From Streptomyces sclerotialus (lineage in GTDB: Bacteria > Actinomycetota > Actinomycetes > Streptomycetales > Streptomycetaceae), in the NCBI RefSeq assembly GCF_040907265.1, contig NZ_JBFOHP010000002.1, positions 2,318,501-2,382,500 on the forward strand: a stretch of 64,000 nucleotides of DNA, written 5' to 3'. Shown one piece after another: positions 63,784 through 64,000 of the stretch (positions within the stretch are counted from its first letter, which is position 1; the number at the start of each line of letters is the position of its first letter). Made by a program: the position numbers and the translations under genes. A model generated the notes under the pieces. The model was not told the origin of the DNA, searched no databases, and saw only the letters and a list, made by a program, of their open reading frames with translations.

Positions 63784-64000
63784 CTACGCGGTGGGGTCCT
63801 CGCCGCGGTCCAGCGACTTCCAGATCTCCTCCGGGCGGTCCAGGTCCGGCCGCGCGGCGGCGCGGCGCGGGCCGCGCGCGGCCCGGGGGCTGCCCGCCGC
63901 GCGCTCGTAACGCCCGGACATCGCGGGCCAGCGCCGCCCGTACACCAGCGCCAGCAGCCCGGCGACGAGCAGCAGCACGCCGCCGCCGGCCGCCACCCAG
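63784..64000 (-). CDS. Trp-region conserved membrane protein (TIGR02234 type), C-terminal part, runs off the window
   Basis: Only the C-terminal part (about 72 residues) is visible. It has a hydrophobic helix (GGGVLLLVAGLLALVYG), then RRWPAMSGRYER and the ending PEEIWKSLDRGEDPTA, which are hallmarks of the tryptophan-associated membrane protein family found next to trpC. The start lies beyond base 64000. It is 141 bases upstream of the HGxxPAAW gene on the same strand. Confidence 0.82.
   Translation of the reverse strand, partial: WVAAGGGVLLLVAGLLALVYGRRWPAMSGRYERAAGSPRAARGPRRAAARPDLDRPEEIWKSLDRGEDPTA

Overview
The window is high-GC actinobacterial chromosome, almost certainly Streptomyces. 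The evidence is codon-position GC bias, frequent GTG starts, ATGA/GTGA-coupled operons, twin-arginine signals, a trypsin very close to the S. griseus enzyme, and a gene order (liv transporter, ANTAR regulator, tRNA, pyk, gltBD, ADP-ribosylglycohydrolases, lgt, trpCMBA) that I recognise from memory as the conserved core around SCO2008-SCO2042 of S. coelicolor. I see no insertion sequence, prophage, CRISPR array or replication origin.

Layout. 1-4057: end of a branched-chain amino-acid ABC transporter operon (livH partial, livM, livG, livF), closed by a strong bidirectional hairpin. 4228-4896: ANTAR response regulator, facing the liv operon. 4992-5947: a class I tRNA with a CAA anticodon, then a LAGLIDADG/HTH protein. 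5968-8326: pyruvate kinase and a SIMPL-domain protein. 8637-10478: secreted 5'-nucleotidase. 10434-13876: siderophore-type decarboxylase and N-monooxygenase behind an iron box, without the acyltransferase and synthetase partners. 14089-16605: aminopeptidase N.

16835-31860 is an accessory aromatic catabolism island. It has a MarR regulator, a long minus-strand gene set (aldehyde dehydrogenase, extradiol-type VOC dioxygenase, aspartate-dehydrogenase-like protein, hydrolase, cupin, two SDRs, ThDP enzyme, ferredoxin-type reductase, small recombinase-like HTH protein, Rieske oxygenase, MFS) and a divergent aromatic-acid-type MFS gene. Two near-identical 15-bp operator-like sequences sit in the back-to-back promoters at about 30.1 kb.

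32037-39629 is a glycan and protein degradation block: AraC regulator, GH35 beta-galactosidase, secreted GH101 endo-alpha-N-acetylgalactosaminidase and secreted trypsin. The two glycosidase genes share a 12-bp motif at similar distances and in the same orientation upstream of their starts. From 27.8 to 38.8 kb nearly every intergenic gap carries its own short tandem-repeat array; two arrays run over the stop codon of the adjacent gene.

39898-44819 holds a putative metallopeptidase, an MBL-fold hydrolase, a propionyl/acetyl-CoA synthetase-like ligase, a PPOX-family protein and a Uma2 nuclease. 45021-51084 is gltBD. 51377-52117 is a VIT1/CCC1 transporter. 52425-57317 is a tightly coupled operon of four different ADP-ribosylglycohydrolase-family genes, one of which has lost its metal-binding motifs. 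57377-64000 is lgt, a DsbA-like protein, trpA, trpB, trpM, trpC and small membrane proteins, running off the end. The features with most claim to be undescribed are the four-gene ADP-ribosylglycohydrolase operon, the aromatic island with its operator pair, the CAA-anticodon class I tRNA with its LAGLIDADG neighbour, and the repeat-rich glycosidase block.
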